Source: Paraflavitalea sp. CAU 1676 (GTDB lineage: Bacteria > Bacteroidota > Bacteroidia > Chitinophagales > Chitinophagaceae). From it: a stretch of 64,000 bases of DNA. The position numbers and the translations under genes are program-made. The notes beneath the pieces are model-generated. The model worked only from the letters and a program-made list of their open reading frames with translations, ran no database searches and was not told the DNA's origin. Position 1 is the first letter of the stretch. Each line of letters opens with the position of its first letter. Positions 50,016 to 58,788 of this stretch are shown here, one piece after another. Location: positions 124,001-188,000 of the forward strand of contig NZ_JARHUJ010000001.1 of NCBI RefSeq assembly GCF_029223285.1, written 5' to 3'.

Positions 50016-51533
50016 ATGAAACAGCATAATTTAATAATGAGCATCTCCGTAGCACTGGTTTTGGTGCTATCTGCCTGTACCAAACTGGACGAGGAGTTTA
50101 ATTCCGAACTGGAGCAGTCCAGCGCCAGCGCAATACCGGTGGCCGACTTGCTTCGGAGCGCCTACAATTCTTTGAACAGCCCCTTTATGGATCAGTCCAG
50201 GTTGTGGGCAGCGCAGGAGCATACGACCGATGAAGTGATCGGGCCCACAAGAGGACCCGACTGGGATGATAACGGCGTTTGGCGCGTTTTGCACAGCCAC
50301 AACTGGAATGCCGATCACGGGTTCCTGAGAGATACATATCGCGAACTTTTACAGGCTCAATTTTCAGCCTCCAATGTGTTGCAATTCAATCCAACTGCAC
50401 AGCAGGCGGCAGAAGCAAGGTTCCTCAGGGCTTTGACAGTATTTGTTGTGGCCGATGGCTGGGATCAGGTGCCTTTCCGGGATGACCTGAAAGACCTGAA
50501 AAAATTGCCCACCACCCTGAAAGGAACGGCTGCCATCGATTTTTGTATCAAGGAGCTGAATGAGATCCTGGCATCGCTGCCCGATGGACCTACATCAACA
50601 GCCAATAAGGATGGCGCCAAAGTGCTGCTGATGAAATGTTACCTTAACAAAGGAACCATCGCCAACAGGGCTGCACCCACTTTCCCCCCGGCCGATATGG
50701 CCCAGGTGATCACACTGGCCGACCAGCTCATCAACAGCAACAAGTATTCTTTGGCCAACAACGTGTTCGACAACTTTGCACCAGACAATGATGTAAAGTC
50801 TACTGAGAATATCTATACGATATACAACAAGGATGGCGACCGCGGCGGCAACGTACGGTCAAGATGGTTCATGGGCCTGCACTATAACCAAAAGCCCAGC
50901 GGATGGAATGGCTTTACGACGCTGTCCGATTTCTATAACAAATTCGATGCAAATGACCTGCGTCGCGGCGGTAGCTATACCGGTGTTACCAACGTATCGG
51001 GTTTAAGGGTTGGTTTCCTGGTAGGTCAGCAGTTCAACGAAAACAACGTGGCGTTGAAAGACAGACGAGGTAACGACCTCGTTTTTACGCCCGAAGTAAA
51101 ATTGAAAGAAACCGGCAACAACCTTGAAATAACAGGTATCCGCGTAATGAAATATCCGCCCGATTATTCTGGCGGAGATCAGGCCGATAACGACTACGTT
51201 GTATTCCGCTATGCCGACGTGCTGCTCATGAAAGCAGAGGCACTGTTGAGAACAAACAATGCGGCGGCAGGATTAACCATCGTGAACTCGATCCGTACAA
51301 AACGGAACGCACCAATCCTGGCTACGCTCGATGCGAACGCCCTGATCGATGAAAGAGGCCGTGAATTGTACTTCGAAGGTTGGAGAAGGCAGGACCTCAT
51401 CAGGTTTGGTAAATTCCTGACCCCCTGGCAGGAAAAACCAACCGACGATCCGAAGTACCTTATATTCCCTATCCCCAGCGAACAGCTGGCAGTAAATCCC
51501 AACCTGGAGCAAAATCCCGGTTACGCGAATTAA
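50016..51533 (+). CDS. SusD/RagB-family lipoprotein (second pair)
   Basis: A 505-residue lipoprotein with lipobox L-S-A-C (Cys21). The SusD fold marks are A-E-A-R-F-L-R-A-L-T-V-F-V-V in the N-terminal TPR region, R-Y-A-D-V-L-L-M-K-A-E-A-L-L in the middle, and I-D-E-R-G-R-E-L-Y-F-E-G-W-R-R-Q-D-L-I-R near the end. It pairs with the SusC encoded 32 bp upstream. The terminator 18 bp downstream marks the end of a two-gene operon without its own hydrolase, so this pair probably depends on enzymes of the first locus or imports their products. Confidence 0.94.
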   Translation: MKQHNLIMSISVALVLVLSACTKLDEEFNSELEQSSASAIPVADLLRSAYNSLNSPFMDQSRLWAAQEHTTDEVIGPTRGPDWDDNGVWRVLHSHNWNADHGFLRDTYRELLQAQFSASNVLQFNPTAQQAAEARFLRALTVFVVADGWDQVPFRDDLKDLKKLPTTLKGTAAIDFCIKELNEILASLPDGPTSTANKDGAKVLLMKCYLNKGTIANRAAPTFPPADMAQVITLADQLINSNKYSLANNVFDNFAPDNDVKSTENIYTIYNKDGDRGGNVRSRWFMGLHYNQKPSGWNGFTTLSDFYNKFDANDLRRGGSYTGVTNVSGLRVGFLVGQQFNENNVALKDRRGNDLVFTPEVKLKETGNNLEITGIRVMKYPPDYSGGDQADNDYVVFRYADVLLMKAEALLRTNNAAAGLTIVNSIRTKRNAPILATLDANALIDERGRELYFEGWRRQDLIRFGKFLTPWQEKPTDDPKYLIFPIPSEQLAVNPNLEQNPGYAN

Positions 51534-51551
51534 AACAACCAGTTTATAAAG

Positions 51552-51589
51552 AAAGGGTCATTTGGAAGCAAATGGCCCTTTTTTCTTTT
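51552..51589 (+). terminator. Intrinsic terminator of the second susCD operon
   Basis: AAGGGTCATTT pairs with AAATGGCCCTT (one T-G wobble) around GGAAGC, followed by T6 and further T-rich sequence. Confidence 0.87.
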
Positions 51590-51630
51590 TGTGAACGTTA
51601 AGTCGTAATTTGATATGACTTGAATAGCTT

Positions 51631-54600
51631 ATGAAATTGAATCGCCGATTACTGCTTGCCGTATCAACGTTGTTTTGGAGTTGCCAGCAAAAGGTTGACC
51701 AGGATACCTTGTTCCGGTTAATGGAAAACACAGGCATTGACTTCAGGAATGACGTAAAGGACAGCCCTGACTTTAACATCTTTACCTATCGCAACTTTTA
51801 CAATGGCGGAGGGGTGGCCATTGGCGATATCAATAACGATGGCTTAGGCGATGTGTTCATGACCTCCAATTCGGGCCCCAACAAATTATACCTCAACAAA
51901 GGCAACTGGCAGTTTGAAGATATCTCCGACAAGGCGGGCTTTGGCAATAAGAAAAAATGGAGCACCGGCGTCGTTATGGCCGATGTAAACCACGATGGTT
52001 GGCTCGATATCTACGTTTGTAATGCCGGATACCAGAAAGGCGTGGGCCAGGAAGATGAGTTGTTCATCAATAACCACCAGCTAGGCTTTGCCGATTCTGC
52101 AGCTGCTTATGGTATCGTCGAAAACGACTATACCACCCATGTGTCTTTCTTCGATTATGACCTTGATGGCGACCTGGATCTGTACATCCTAAACAATAGC
52201 TTTATACCCGTCAATACACTCAACTACGCCAACAACCGGGATATGCGCGCCAAAGACTGGCCCGTAGCCGACTTTTTGAAGGGTGGCGGCGATAAGCTCC
52301 TGCGCAACGACAATGGGAGGTTTACAGATGTGAGCGCAGATGCCGGCATATTCGGAAGCCTCATTGGGTTTGGATTGGGTGTTACAGTCGGAGATGTCAA
52401 TAATGACCACTATCCCGACATCTACATTTCCAACGATTTCTTCGAGCGCGATTATCTTTATATCAATCAGCGCAACGGAAAGTTTAAAGAGGAGCTGGAG
52501 AATTGGATGCAACACATCAGTCTTTCATCCATGGGGGCCGACATGGCCGACATCAACAATGATGGCTATCCCGACATATTCACTACCGATATGCTGCCCG
52601 ACGATGAGTACCGGTTGAAGACTACAGCCTCTTTCGAGTCGATCGACGTAAATCGCCTCACCGTCAAAAAGGGCTTTTACCATCAATACATGCAAAATGC
52701 CCTGCAGGTAAATAATAAGAATGGGCGATTCCTCGAAACGGCTCATTACAGCGGGGTCGCAGCGTCCGACTGGAGTTGGGGTGCACTCATCTTCGATGCC
52801 GACAATGACGGTTTATCGGATATCTATGTTTGTAACGGCATCTACCGGGATGTAACCGACCAGGATTTCATCGACTTCTTTGCCAACGAGATCGTTCGAA
52901 AGATGGCGCTCACCGGCAAAAAAGAACAGATCGATCAGATCATCTCTAAAATGCCATCTCGCCCAATACTGAATAAGGCATACAGGAATACCGGAAATCT
53001 TCGCTTCGAGGATGCTGGTATAGATTGGGGCATTACACAGCCTTCCTTTTCGAATGGAGCGGCTTATGGCGACCTCGACAATGATGGCGACCTGGATATG
53101 ATCGTCAACAACGTCAACGAAAAAGCATTCATCTACCGCAACAACAGCCGCGAACTAAAGGGCAGTCATTATATCGGCGTATCACTGAAAGGCAGGGATG
53201 CCAATACATTTGCGGTAGGCAGTACGATAAAAGTGTACCAGGGTGATCAGGTAATGACCCGTGAGGTCATTCCGGCCCGTGGCTTTCAGTCGTCGATCGA
53301 TTACAAAGCCATCATCGGACTGGGCGATCGGCCAGTCGACTCCATGACCATTATCTGGCCCGACCGTACCTATACGCTCATTCCCCATCCGGCCCGCGAT
53401 AGCGTGTACGTCATTCAGCAGCCGGCCACCGGGAAAATTGCTCCGGAGCTGACGCCTGCTCCTGTTCAACCTCTCATGGATACAGTAAGCACGATATTCG
53501 ACAAGCACCGCGAGGATGACTATGTCGATTTCTATTACGAACGCAATGTGCCCATGATGTTGTCCCGCGAAGGCCCTAAAGCAGCAACAGGCGATGTGAA
53601 TGGCGATGGACTCATCGATATCTATATTGGGGGCGCCGCCAATCAGGGCGGACAACTGTATCTGCAAACCGAAAAAGGGTTCGTGAAAAAAGAAGGCGGC
53701 GACTTCAGGCTGGTGGCCGATTTCGAAGACGTGGCCACCCTGCTGTTCGATTGCGATAAAGATGGCGACCTCGATCTTTTTGTAGGTTCTGGCGGAAACA
53801 GTGCGCAGCCAGGCAGCCGCGAAATGCAGAACCGCTTGTACCTGAATGATGGGAAAGGTAATTTTCAGATCACCTCAGGAGCCCTGCCGCCCAATATCGG
53901 CAACACGGCAGTAGTAATCAACTACGACATCGATAACGACGGTGACCAGGATCTCTTCGTAGGCAGCCGCTGCATACCTGGCAATTATGGAACACTACCC
54001 TTCAGTTACCTGCTCCTCAACGATGGTCATGGCAAATTCACTGACATCGCTCCTTCAAAGAATCCCGAAATCGCCAAGGTTGGTTTGGTGACCGGCGCCG
54101 TATTCGCCAATACCACGGGCGATGCGAAACCCGAACTGATCATTGCCGGCGAATGGATGGCGCCCCGCATCTTTACCTGGACCGGCGATCGCTACGCGCC
54201 CGTGAAGTCAAACCTCGATACACTCGAAGGCTGCTGGCAATCGCTGGCCGCTACCGATATCGACAATGATGGCGATCAGGACCTCATCCTCGGCAATATG
54301 GGAGAGAATTTTTACCTCCATCCTCAACCCGGGGCACCACAGAAAATATGGATCAACGACTTCGATGGCAATGGCATTACCGATAAGATAATAACGCGTA
54401 CGGCAGGCAGCAAAGACGTAACCGTGTTCATGAAACGCGATCTTACCGATCAGCTGCCCTCCCTGAAAAAGCTGACCCTTAAGCATGAGGATTACGCCAA
54501 AAAGACGATACAGGACCTTTTCCCATCCGACCAGTTGCAGAAAAGCCTGGTAAAGACCATCAGCTACGCACCATCTTGTATCGCCATCAATGAAGGAAAT

Positions 54601-54936
54601 GGAAAGTTCAGCATTCGCAGGCTCCCCGTCAATACGCAGCTTTCCTGCATCAATACGATCCTTTGCACCGATATCAACAAAGACGGTAAAACAGACCTCG
54701 TGATGGGGGGCAATTGCTTTGCCTTCCTGCCCCAGTTTGCCCGCATGGATGCCTCTTTCGGGCATGTATTGCTCAATAAAGGGAACGGCGAATTTACCGA
54801 GCTGTCCAGCCGGCAATCCGGCCTCGACCTTAGCGGCGTCATCCGCGATATCCGGGAAATACCTGCAAAGGATGGCCGCTATTTGATCGTATTACAAAAC
54901 GATGAAAAGCCGGTCCTCCTGAAAATGAGGCAATAA
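51631..54936 (+). CDS. FG-GAP/VCBS-repeat lipoprotein with ASPIC/UnbV domain
   Basis: A 1101-residue surface lipoprotein (Cys18 in L-F-W-S-C). It contains about a dozen calcium-binding FG-GAP/VCBS loops of the form D-x-N/D-x-D-G-x-x-D, for example D-I-N-N-D-G-L-G-D, D-Y-D-L-D-G-D-L-D and D-I-D-N-D-G-D-Q-D. These build two beta-propeller-like blocks at about 45-480 and 640-1060. Between them an ASPIC/UnbV domain is seen (V-G-S-T-I-K-V-Y-Q-G-D, R-G-F-Q-S-S, L-G-L-G-D-like and W-P-D). Such CRTAC1-like proteins commonly follow SusC/SusD pairs and may bind glycans or proteins in a calcium-dependent way; no enzymatic activity is known. A terminator separates it from susD, so it is probably transcribed on its own, with TAATTTG at 51606 as a possible -7 box. 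Confidence 0.9.
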   Translation: MKLNRRLLLAVSTLFWSCQQKVDQDTLFRLMENTGIDFRNDVKDSPDFNIFTYRNFYNGGGVAIGDINNDGLGDVFMTSNSGPNKLYLNKGNWQFEDISDKAGFGNKKKWSTGVVMADVNHDGWLDIYVCNAGYQKGVGQEDELFINNHQLGFADSAAAYGIVENDYTTHVSFFDYDLDGDLDLYILNNSFIPVNTLNYANNRDMRAKDWPVADFLKGGGDKLLRNDNGRFTDVSADAGIFGSLIGFGLGVTVGDVNNDHYPDIYISNDFFERDYLYINQRNGKFKEELENWMQHISLSSMGADMADINNDGYPDIFTTDMLPDDEYRLKTTASFESIDVNRLTVKKGFYHQYMQNALQVNNKNGRFLETAHYSGVAASDWSWGALIFDADNDGLSDIYVCNGIYRDVTDQDFIDFFANEIVRKMALTGKKEQIDQIISKMPSRPILNKAYRNTGNLRFEDAGIDWGITQPSFSNGAAYGDLDNDGDLDMIVNNVNEKAFIYRNNSRELKGSHYIGVSLKGRDANTFAVGSTIKVYQGDQVMTREVIPARGFQSSIDYKAIIGLGDRPVDSMTIIWPDRTYTLIPHPARDSVYVIQQPATGKIAPELTPAPVQPLMDTVSTIFDKHREDDYVDFYYERNVPMMLSREGPKAATGDVNGDGLIDIYIGGAANQGGQLYLQTEKGFVKKEGGDFRLVADFEDVATLLFDCDKDGDLDLFVGSGGNSAQPGSREMQNRLYLNDGKGNFQITSGALPPNIGNTAVVINYDIDNDGDQDLFVGSRCIPGNYGTLPFSYLLLNDGHGKFTDIAPSKNPEIAKVGLVTGAVFANTTGDAKPELIIAGEWMAPRIFTWTGDRYAPVKSNLDTLEGCWQSLAATDIDNDGDQDLILGNMGENFYLHPQPGAPQKIWINDFDGNGITDKIITRTAGSKDVTVFMKRDLTDQLPSLKKLTLKHEDYAKKTIQDLFPSDQLQKSLVKTISYAPSCIAINEGNGKFSIRRLPVNTQLSCINTILCTDINKDGKTDLVMGGNCFAFLPQFARMDASFGHVLLNKGNGEFTELSSRQSGLDLSGVIRDIREIPAKDGRYLIVLQNDEKPVLLKMRQ

Positions 54937-54994
54937 AGGAGGTCCTGGCATGGGTTTTTAACAAAGCACCTGATAGCTCACAAATCAAAAACTG

Positions 54995-55002
54995 TATCTT
55001 TG
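54995..55002 (+). promoter_or_regulatory. -7 promoter box TATCTTTG, 6 nt before an ATG
   Basis: A perfect TAnnTTTG match. The ATG at 55009 follows after six bases, so the transcript would begin at or next to the start codon. No TTTG at -33 is apparent. Confidence 0.5.
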
Positions 55003-55008
55003 AACCCT

Positions 55009-56028
55009 ATGAAACAAATGTTCGTTGTCGCACTTTTGTGTTTATCAGCAGGAGCCACCATGGCACAGGATCAGGATTGGAAAGCCATGCAGGAAAAGGC
55101 CAGGACCTTTACCCGCGATGGAGACTACCGCAACGCCATCCTGGTGTTGAACCGCGCATTGGAAAAAGACAATAACCTCGAACTGAAAAAAGACCTCGCC
55201 TTTGCTCATTACCTCAACCGGGATTATGTTCATGCACTGGAAGTGGCAAAGCCCTTACAGGAAGACCCCGGAGCCGATGTGCAAAGCTTCCAGATACTGG
55301 GCCTGGTGTACAAAGCCATCGAAGAAGCCAAAGACGCTGAAAAAATGTACAAGGCAGGGCTGAAGAAATTCCCCAATAGTGGAGTCTTATATAGCGAATA
55401 TGGTGAAATGCTGTGGTCGAAGAAATCCTATTCCGACGCCATAAAACAATGGGAAAAGGGTATTGAAGTAGATCCCAGCCACTCCGGCAACTATTACAAC
55501 GCCACCAAATATTATTACTTCACAAAAGACAAGGTGTGGGCCCTGGTGTACGGCGAGATCTTCGTAAACATTGAGAGCTATTCCAAACGCACACCCGAGA
55601 TCAAGACCATCCTGCTCGACGGATACAAGAAGCTGTTCACCGACAACGATATGTTCAAGAACCAGGACACCAAAAATGAGTTTGTAAAAGCCTGGCTCGA
55701 CATCATGAAGACGCAATCGACCTATGTAGCTACCAATGGCATTACGCCCGAAACGCTCTCGGCCATCCGCACCAAATTCGTACTTACCTGGTTCGAGAAA
55801 TATGCCCGGCGCCTTCCTTTTCGTTTGTTCGAATACCAACAGCAGTTGCTGAAAGCAGGAACATTCGAGGCTTACAACCAATGGTTGTTTGGTACAACCG
55901 CCAACCTGGCCGCCTACGAAACCTGGACAAAAGCACATGCCGACGAGTACAACCAGTTCAATACATTCCAGAAGAACCGGGTATTCAAACTGCCTACCGG
56001 TCAGTATTACCAGACAGCAAATAAGTAA
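55009..56028 (+). CDS. Periplasmic tetratricopeptide-repeat protein
   Basis: A 339-residue exported protein. A signal peptide ends at T-M-A-Q (about residue 19). Three to four TPR motifs lie at about 25-170, for example G-D-Y-R-N-A-I-L-V-L-N-R-A-L and K-S-Y-S-D-A-I-K-Q-W-E-K-G-I. A non-repeated helical C-terminal half follows. TPRs mediate protein-protein contacts; no partner is evident. I start at the ATG at 55009, because the in-frame TTG at 55000 lies inside the TATCTTTG promoter box. The gene could be read as leaderless. A terminator follows. Confidence 0.85.
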   Translation: MKQMFVVALLCLSAGATMAQDQDWKAMQEKARTFTRDGDYRNAILVLNRALEKDNNLELKKDLAFAHYLNRDYVHALEVAKPLQEDPGADVQSFQILGLVYKAIEEAKDAEKMYKAGLKKFPNSGVLYSEYGEMLWSKKSYSDAIKQWEKGIEVDPSHSGNYYNATKYYYFTKDKVWALVYGEIFVNIESYSKRTPEIKTILLDGYKKLFTDNDMFKNQDTKNEFVKAWLDIMKTQSTYVATNGITPETLSAIRTKFVLTWFEKYARRLPFRLFEYQQQLLKAGTFEAYNQWLFGTTANLAAYETWTKAHADEYNQFNTFQKNRVFKLPTGQYYQTANK

Positions 56029-56057
56029 TTCGTTTCAACATACTCATTATCAATACA

Positions 56058-56083
56058 AGCCCCGCTATCACGGGGCTTTTTTT
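56058..56083 (+). terminator. Intrinsic terminator of the TPR gene
   Basis: AGCCCCG pairs with CGGGGCT around CTATCA, followed by T6. Confidence 0.92.
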
Positions 56084-56197
56084 ATTAGTACATATTTGTT
56101 AATTTGACCCCTGATAGCCGGGTAAAACAACAACAGGGTAAGTCTGGATGTTGTAACACAGCACGCCCTGCATTATTACACGTAAACAACGATTGTT

Positions 56198-58000
56198 ATG
56201 ACCGAGCCCAGGCGATTATTCGATTGCATACAATACCAACTCGACAGCAAGCCGATGCCGGATATGTTGGCCGGAAAAGAGAATGGTCAGTGGCGTAAGT
56301 ACAGCACGCAGGAAGTAAAGGAAACAGTCGATAAACTGAGCGCAGGCCTGCTCAACCTGGGCATCTCCGACGGCGATAAAACGCCCGAAGGCCGTGATAA
56401 GATCACTATCATTTGCAAAAACCGCCCCGAATGGCTGATGATAGATATGGCCATACAGCAGATCGGTGCGGTACTTACACCGGTATATCCCACCATCAGT
56501 ATCAGTGAACTGGAATTCATCCTGCAGGATGCGCAGGTGAAAATGGTATTTGTGAACGACGAAGACCTCTATCGCAAAGTGCTGGAAATAAAAGCCAATG
56601 TTCCTTCCCTAAAGGATGTTTATACTATCGAGAAAGTGCCTGGAGCCAAACATTGGAAAGAAATATTGACCTTGGGCGATGAAACAGCCGCAGCCAAGGT
56701 AAAAGCGATCGCAGGTACTATACAGTTCGAAGACCTTGCCACCATCATCTATACCTCTGGCACAACCGGAAAACCCAAAGGGGTAATGCTTTCACACCGC
56801 AATATTCTGAGCAATGTGCTCGATAGCATTCCTTGTTTTCCGCCCGGCGAAAACATGCGTTCATTAAGCTTCCTGCCGCTCAACCACGTATTTGAGCGCA
56901 TGGTGAGCTATATATACTTGTTCAAGGGAACAGCCATTTATTATGCAGAAAGCCTGGAGACCATCGGCGACAACCTCAAGGAGGTGAAGCCAACCATGTT
57001 CACGACAGTGCCCAGGTTGTTGGAAAAAGTATACGATAAGATCATGGCAAAAGGCGCCGAGCTTACCGGCATCAAACGGAAGCTCTTTTTCTGGGCACAT
57101 GATCTGGCAACCCGCTTTGAGATCAACAAAAGCCAGAGCATTGGGTATCGCATGCAGCTGGCCCTGGCCAATAAACTCATCTTCAGCAAATGGCGCGAAG
57201 CATTGGGCAGTAACCTGCTTTGCATCGTTACCGGTGGTGCTGCCTGTCAGGTAAGGCTGATCAGGATATTTACAGCAGCAGGCATACCTATCATGGAAGG
57301 ATATGGCCTTACGGAAACCTCACCGGTCATTAGTGTGAACCGCTACCAGGAGGCCGACCGGAAGTTCGGGTCAGTAGGTCCATTGATCGATCATGTGGAA
57401 GTGAAGATCGCCGAAGACGGAGAGATACTTTGCAAAGGACCCAATATCATGATGGGCTATTACAAACGGCCCGATCTCACAGCAGAAGCAATTACTGACG
57501 GATGGTACCATACCGGCGATATAGGACTGCTCGATGGCAGGTTCCTGAAGATCACCGACCGTAAGAAGGAAATGTTCAAAACCAGTGGTGGCAAATATGT
57601 GGCTCCCCTGCCTATTGAAAACAAGCTGAAGGAGTCGCCATTTATCGAGCAAGTGATGGTTGTAGGTTCGGAAAGAAAGTTTGTGGGCGCACTCATCGTA
57701 CCTTCCCTGAGCAATCTCAAAGACTGGGCGCGGCACCATGGCGTACAGGCTACCACAGCGGCCGACCTCGTAAAGGAACCCAAGGTTAATCATCTCTATA
57801 AAGAACTCGTTGAAAATTTTAACAAGCACTTCAACCACGTAGAGCAGATCAAGAAATTTGAACTGCTGCCCAATGAATGGAGTGTGGAAACAGGCGAAAT
57901 GACGCCCAAATTAAGCCTCAAGCGAAAAGTGATCATGGAGAAGTTCCGCGATGCCATTGAGCGGATCTATCATGATGCCCGCCAGGAAACTGTCAGTTAA
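56198..58000 (+). CDS. Long-chain fatty-acid--CoA ligase (AMP-forming)
   Basis: A 600-residue ANL-superfamily acyl-CoA synthetase that activates long-chain fatty acids with ATP and CoA. P-loop-like A3 motif Y-T-S-G-T-T-G-K-P-K-G is near residues 185-195, A5 motif G-Y-G-L-T-E-T-S-P near 368-376, Y-H-T-G-D-I-G near 431-437, and K-I-T-D-R-K-K-E-M-F-K-T-S-G-G-K near 449-464. The long spacing between A3 and A5 and the overall length fit the FadD15/FAA1-like group common in Bacteroidota. It has no signal peptide and is cytosolic or peripheral at the inner membrane. It is monocistronic, with an imperfect hairpin 41 bp downstream. Confidence 0.93.
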   Translation: MTEPRRLFDCIQYQLDSKPMPDMLAGKENGQWRKYSTQEVKETVDKLSAGLLNLGISDGDKTPEGRDKITIICKNRPEWLMIDMAIQQIGAVLTPVYPTISISELEFILQDAQVKMVFVNDEDLYRKVLEIKANVPSLKDVYTIEKVPGAKHWKEILTLGDETAAAKVKAIAGTIQFEDLATIIYTSGTTGKPKGVMLSHRNILSNVLDSIPCFPPGENMRSLSFLPLNHVFERMVSYIYLFKGTAIYYAESLETIGDNLKEVKPTMFTTVPRLLEKVYDKIMAKGAELTGIKRKLFFWAHDLATRFEINKSQSIGYRMQLALANKLIFSKWREALGSNLLCIVTGGAACQVRLIRIFTAAGIPIMEGYGLTETSPVISVNRYQEADRKFGSVGPLIDHVEVKIAEDGEILCKGPNIMMGYYKRPDLTAEAITDGWYHTGDIGLLDGRFLKITDRKKEMFKTSGGKYVAPLPIENKLKESPFIEQVMVVGSERKFVGALIVPSLSNLKDWARHHGVQATTAADLVKEPKVNHLYKELVENFNKHFNHVEQIKKFELLPNEWSVETGEMTPKLSLKRKVIMEKFRDAIERIYHDARQETVS

Positions 58001-58041
58001 TTACATCGGTAAAACAATCAGACCCGCAAAAAGGGTAGTTG

Positions 58042-58064
58042 GCCATCCGGCTTTGCCGGTTGGC
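58042..58064. repeat. Compact hairpin downstream of the acyl-CoA synthetase
   Basis: GCCATCCGGC pairs with GCCGGTTGGC (one mismatch) around TTT, without a T-run. It resembles REP-type 3' hairpins, but only one copy was noticed. Confidence 0.45.
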
Positions 58065-58215
58065 GCAAAAGCACGCGGCTTGTGGCAATGAATATTGCCA
58101 CTTCATCCGTCTAAAATTACAGTTCAGGCATAAGGTCGTTGTTCTGCGGAACGAAGTAGGTGACATTTGTGTCACGTATGTAGTTGCATATTCTTTACAA
58201 GACAACCACCTTTGT

Positions 58216-58386
58216 ATGAAAAAGATCATTTTCCTGTTGTGCATCAGTGCTTCAATGGGATTTACTACAGCCAGGGAGAGCAAAGCCGGTGATAGCACCG
58301 ATCGACCTGTCAAAAAAAGACTTGAGCGAACCTACGGGTACATTGAAATTTCCTCACCGCAGTCGTACACCATTACGGTGCAGTAA
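58216..58386 (+). CDS. Small secreted protein (56 residues)
   Basis: A 56-residue exported peptide. Residues 1-19 are a signal peptide (M-K-K, then a hydrophobic core, F-T-T-A), leaving a mature chain of about 37 residues: a charged linker (K-K-R-L-E-R-T-Y-G-Y) and the strand-like end I-E-I-S-S-P-Q-S-Y-T-I-T-V-Q. The ATG at 58216 is preferred because the signal peptide starts exactly there; an earlier in-frame start would add about 59 residues without protein-like features. It has no neighbour in operon range. The function is unknown. Confidence 0.6.
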   Translation: MKKIIFLLCISASMGFTTARESKAGDSTDRPVKKRLERTYGYIEISSPQSYTITVQ

Positions 58387-58788
58387 GAAATTCAACCTGT
58401 TAGGGACATTATTCCATACCCTTCCCTAAAGTGGAGTTTAAACGATGAGGGCGCCGCCAGGATACATCCGTACCCGGGTAGCGCCCTTCGGCATTAATTA
58501 GGGGCGCCCCGCCCCACCTGCCATCAGCCGGATTCAAATCCCCCCGCCCGTCAACCTTTTCCGCACTCCACCTCACTCCAGCACTCCCGGTCACGTCAGT
58601 GATCCCCTTGGTCAACCCATCTGATCCAGTTAAAATTCAAGAATCTGAATCTGTTTTTAATTACCAAAACAAAGGAGATTTGTATTGTCAAAACAACAAA
58701 CCATTTCACCTCGCTATACGATGGGCAAGAATCAGGTTGTTCCGTCCCGCTCATAAATTGACCTTCGCATAGCAGCCATTAAAAACAA
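58387..58788. other. 402-bp intergenic region with GC-rich hairpins
   Basis: It contains a hairpin with arms AGGGCGC (58448-58454) and GCGCCCT (58481-58487), a GGGGCGCCCC palindrome at 58501-58510, and a very C-rich block after it. No coding frame or tRNA was found. An AT-rich tract at about 58630-58700 probably holds the promoter of the decarboxylase gene. Confidence 0.5.

Noticed and set aside
58530-58545. tRNA-like T-loop sequence GGATTCAAATCC
   Set aside because: An extra A breaks the T-arm, and no acceptor, anticodon or D-arm could be folded around it.
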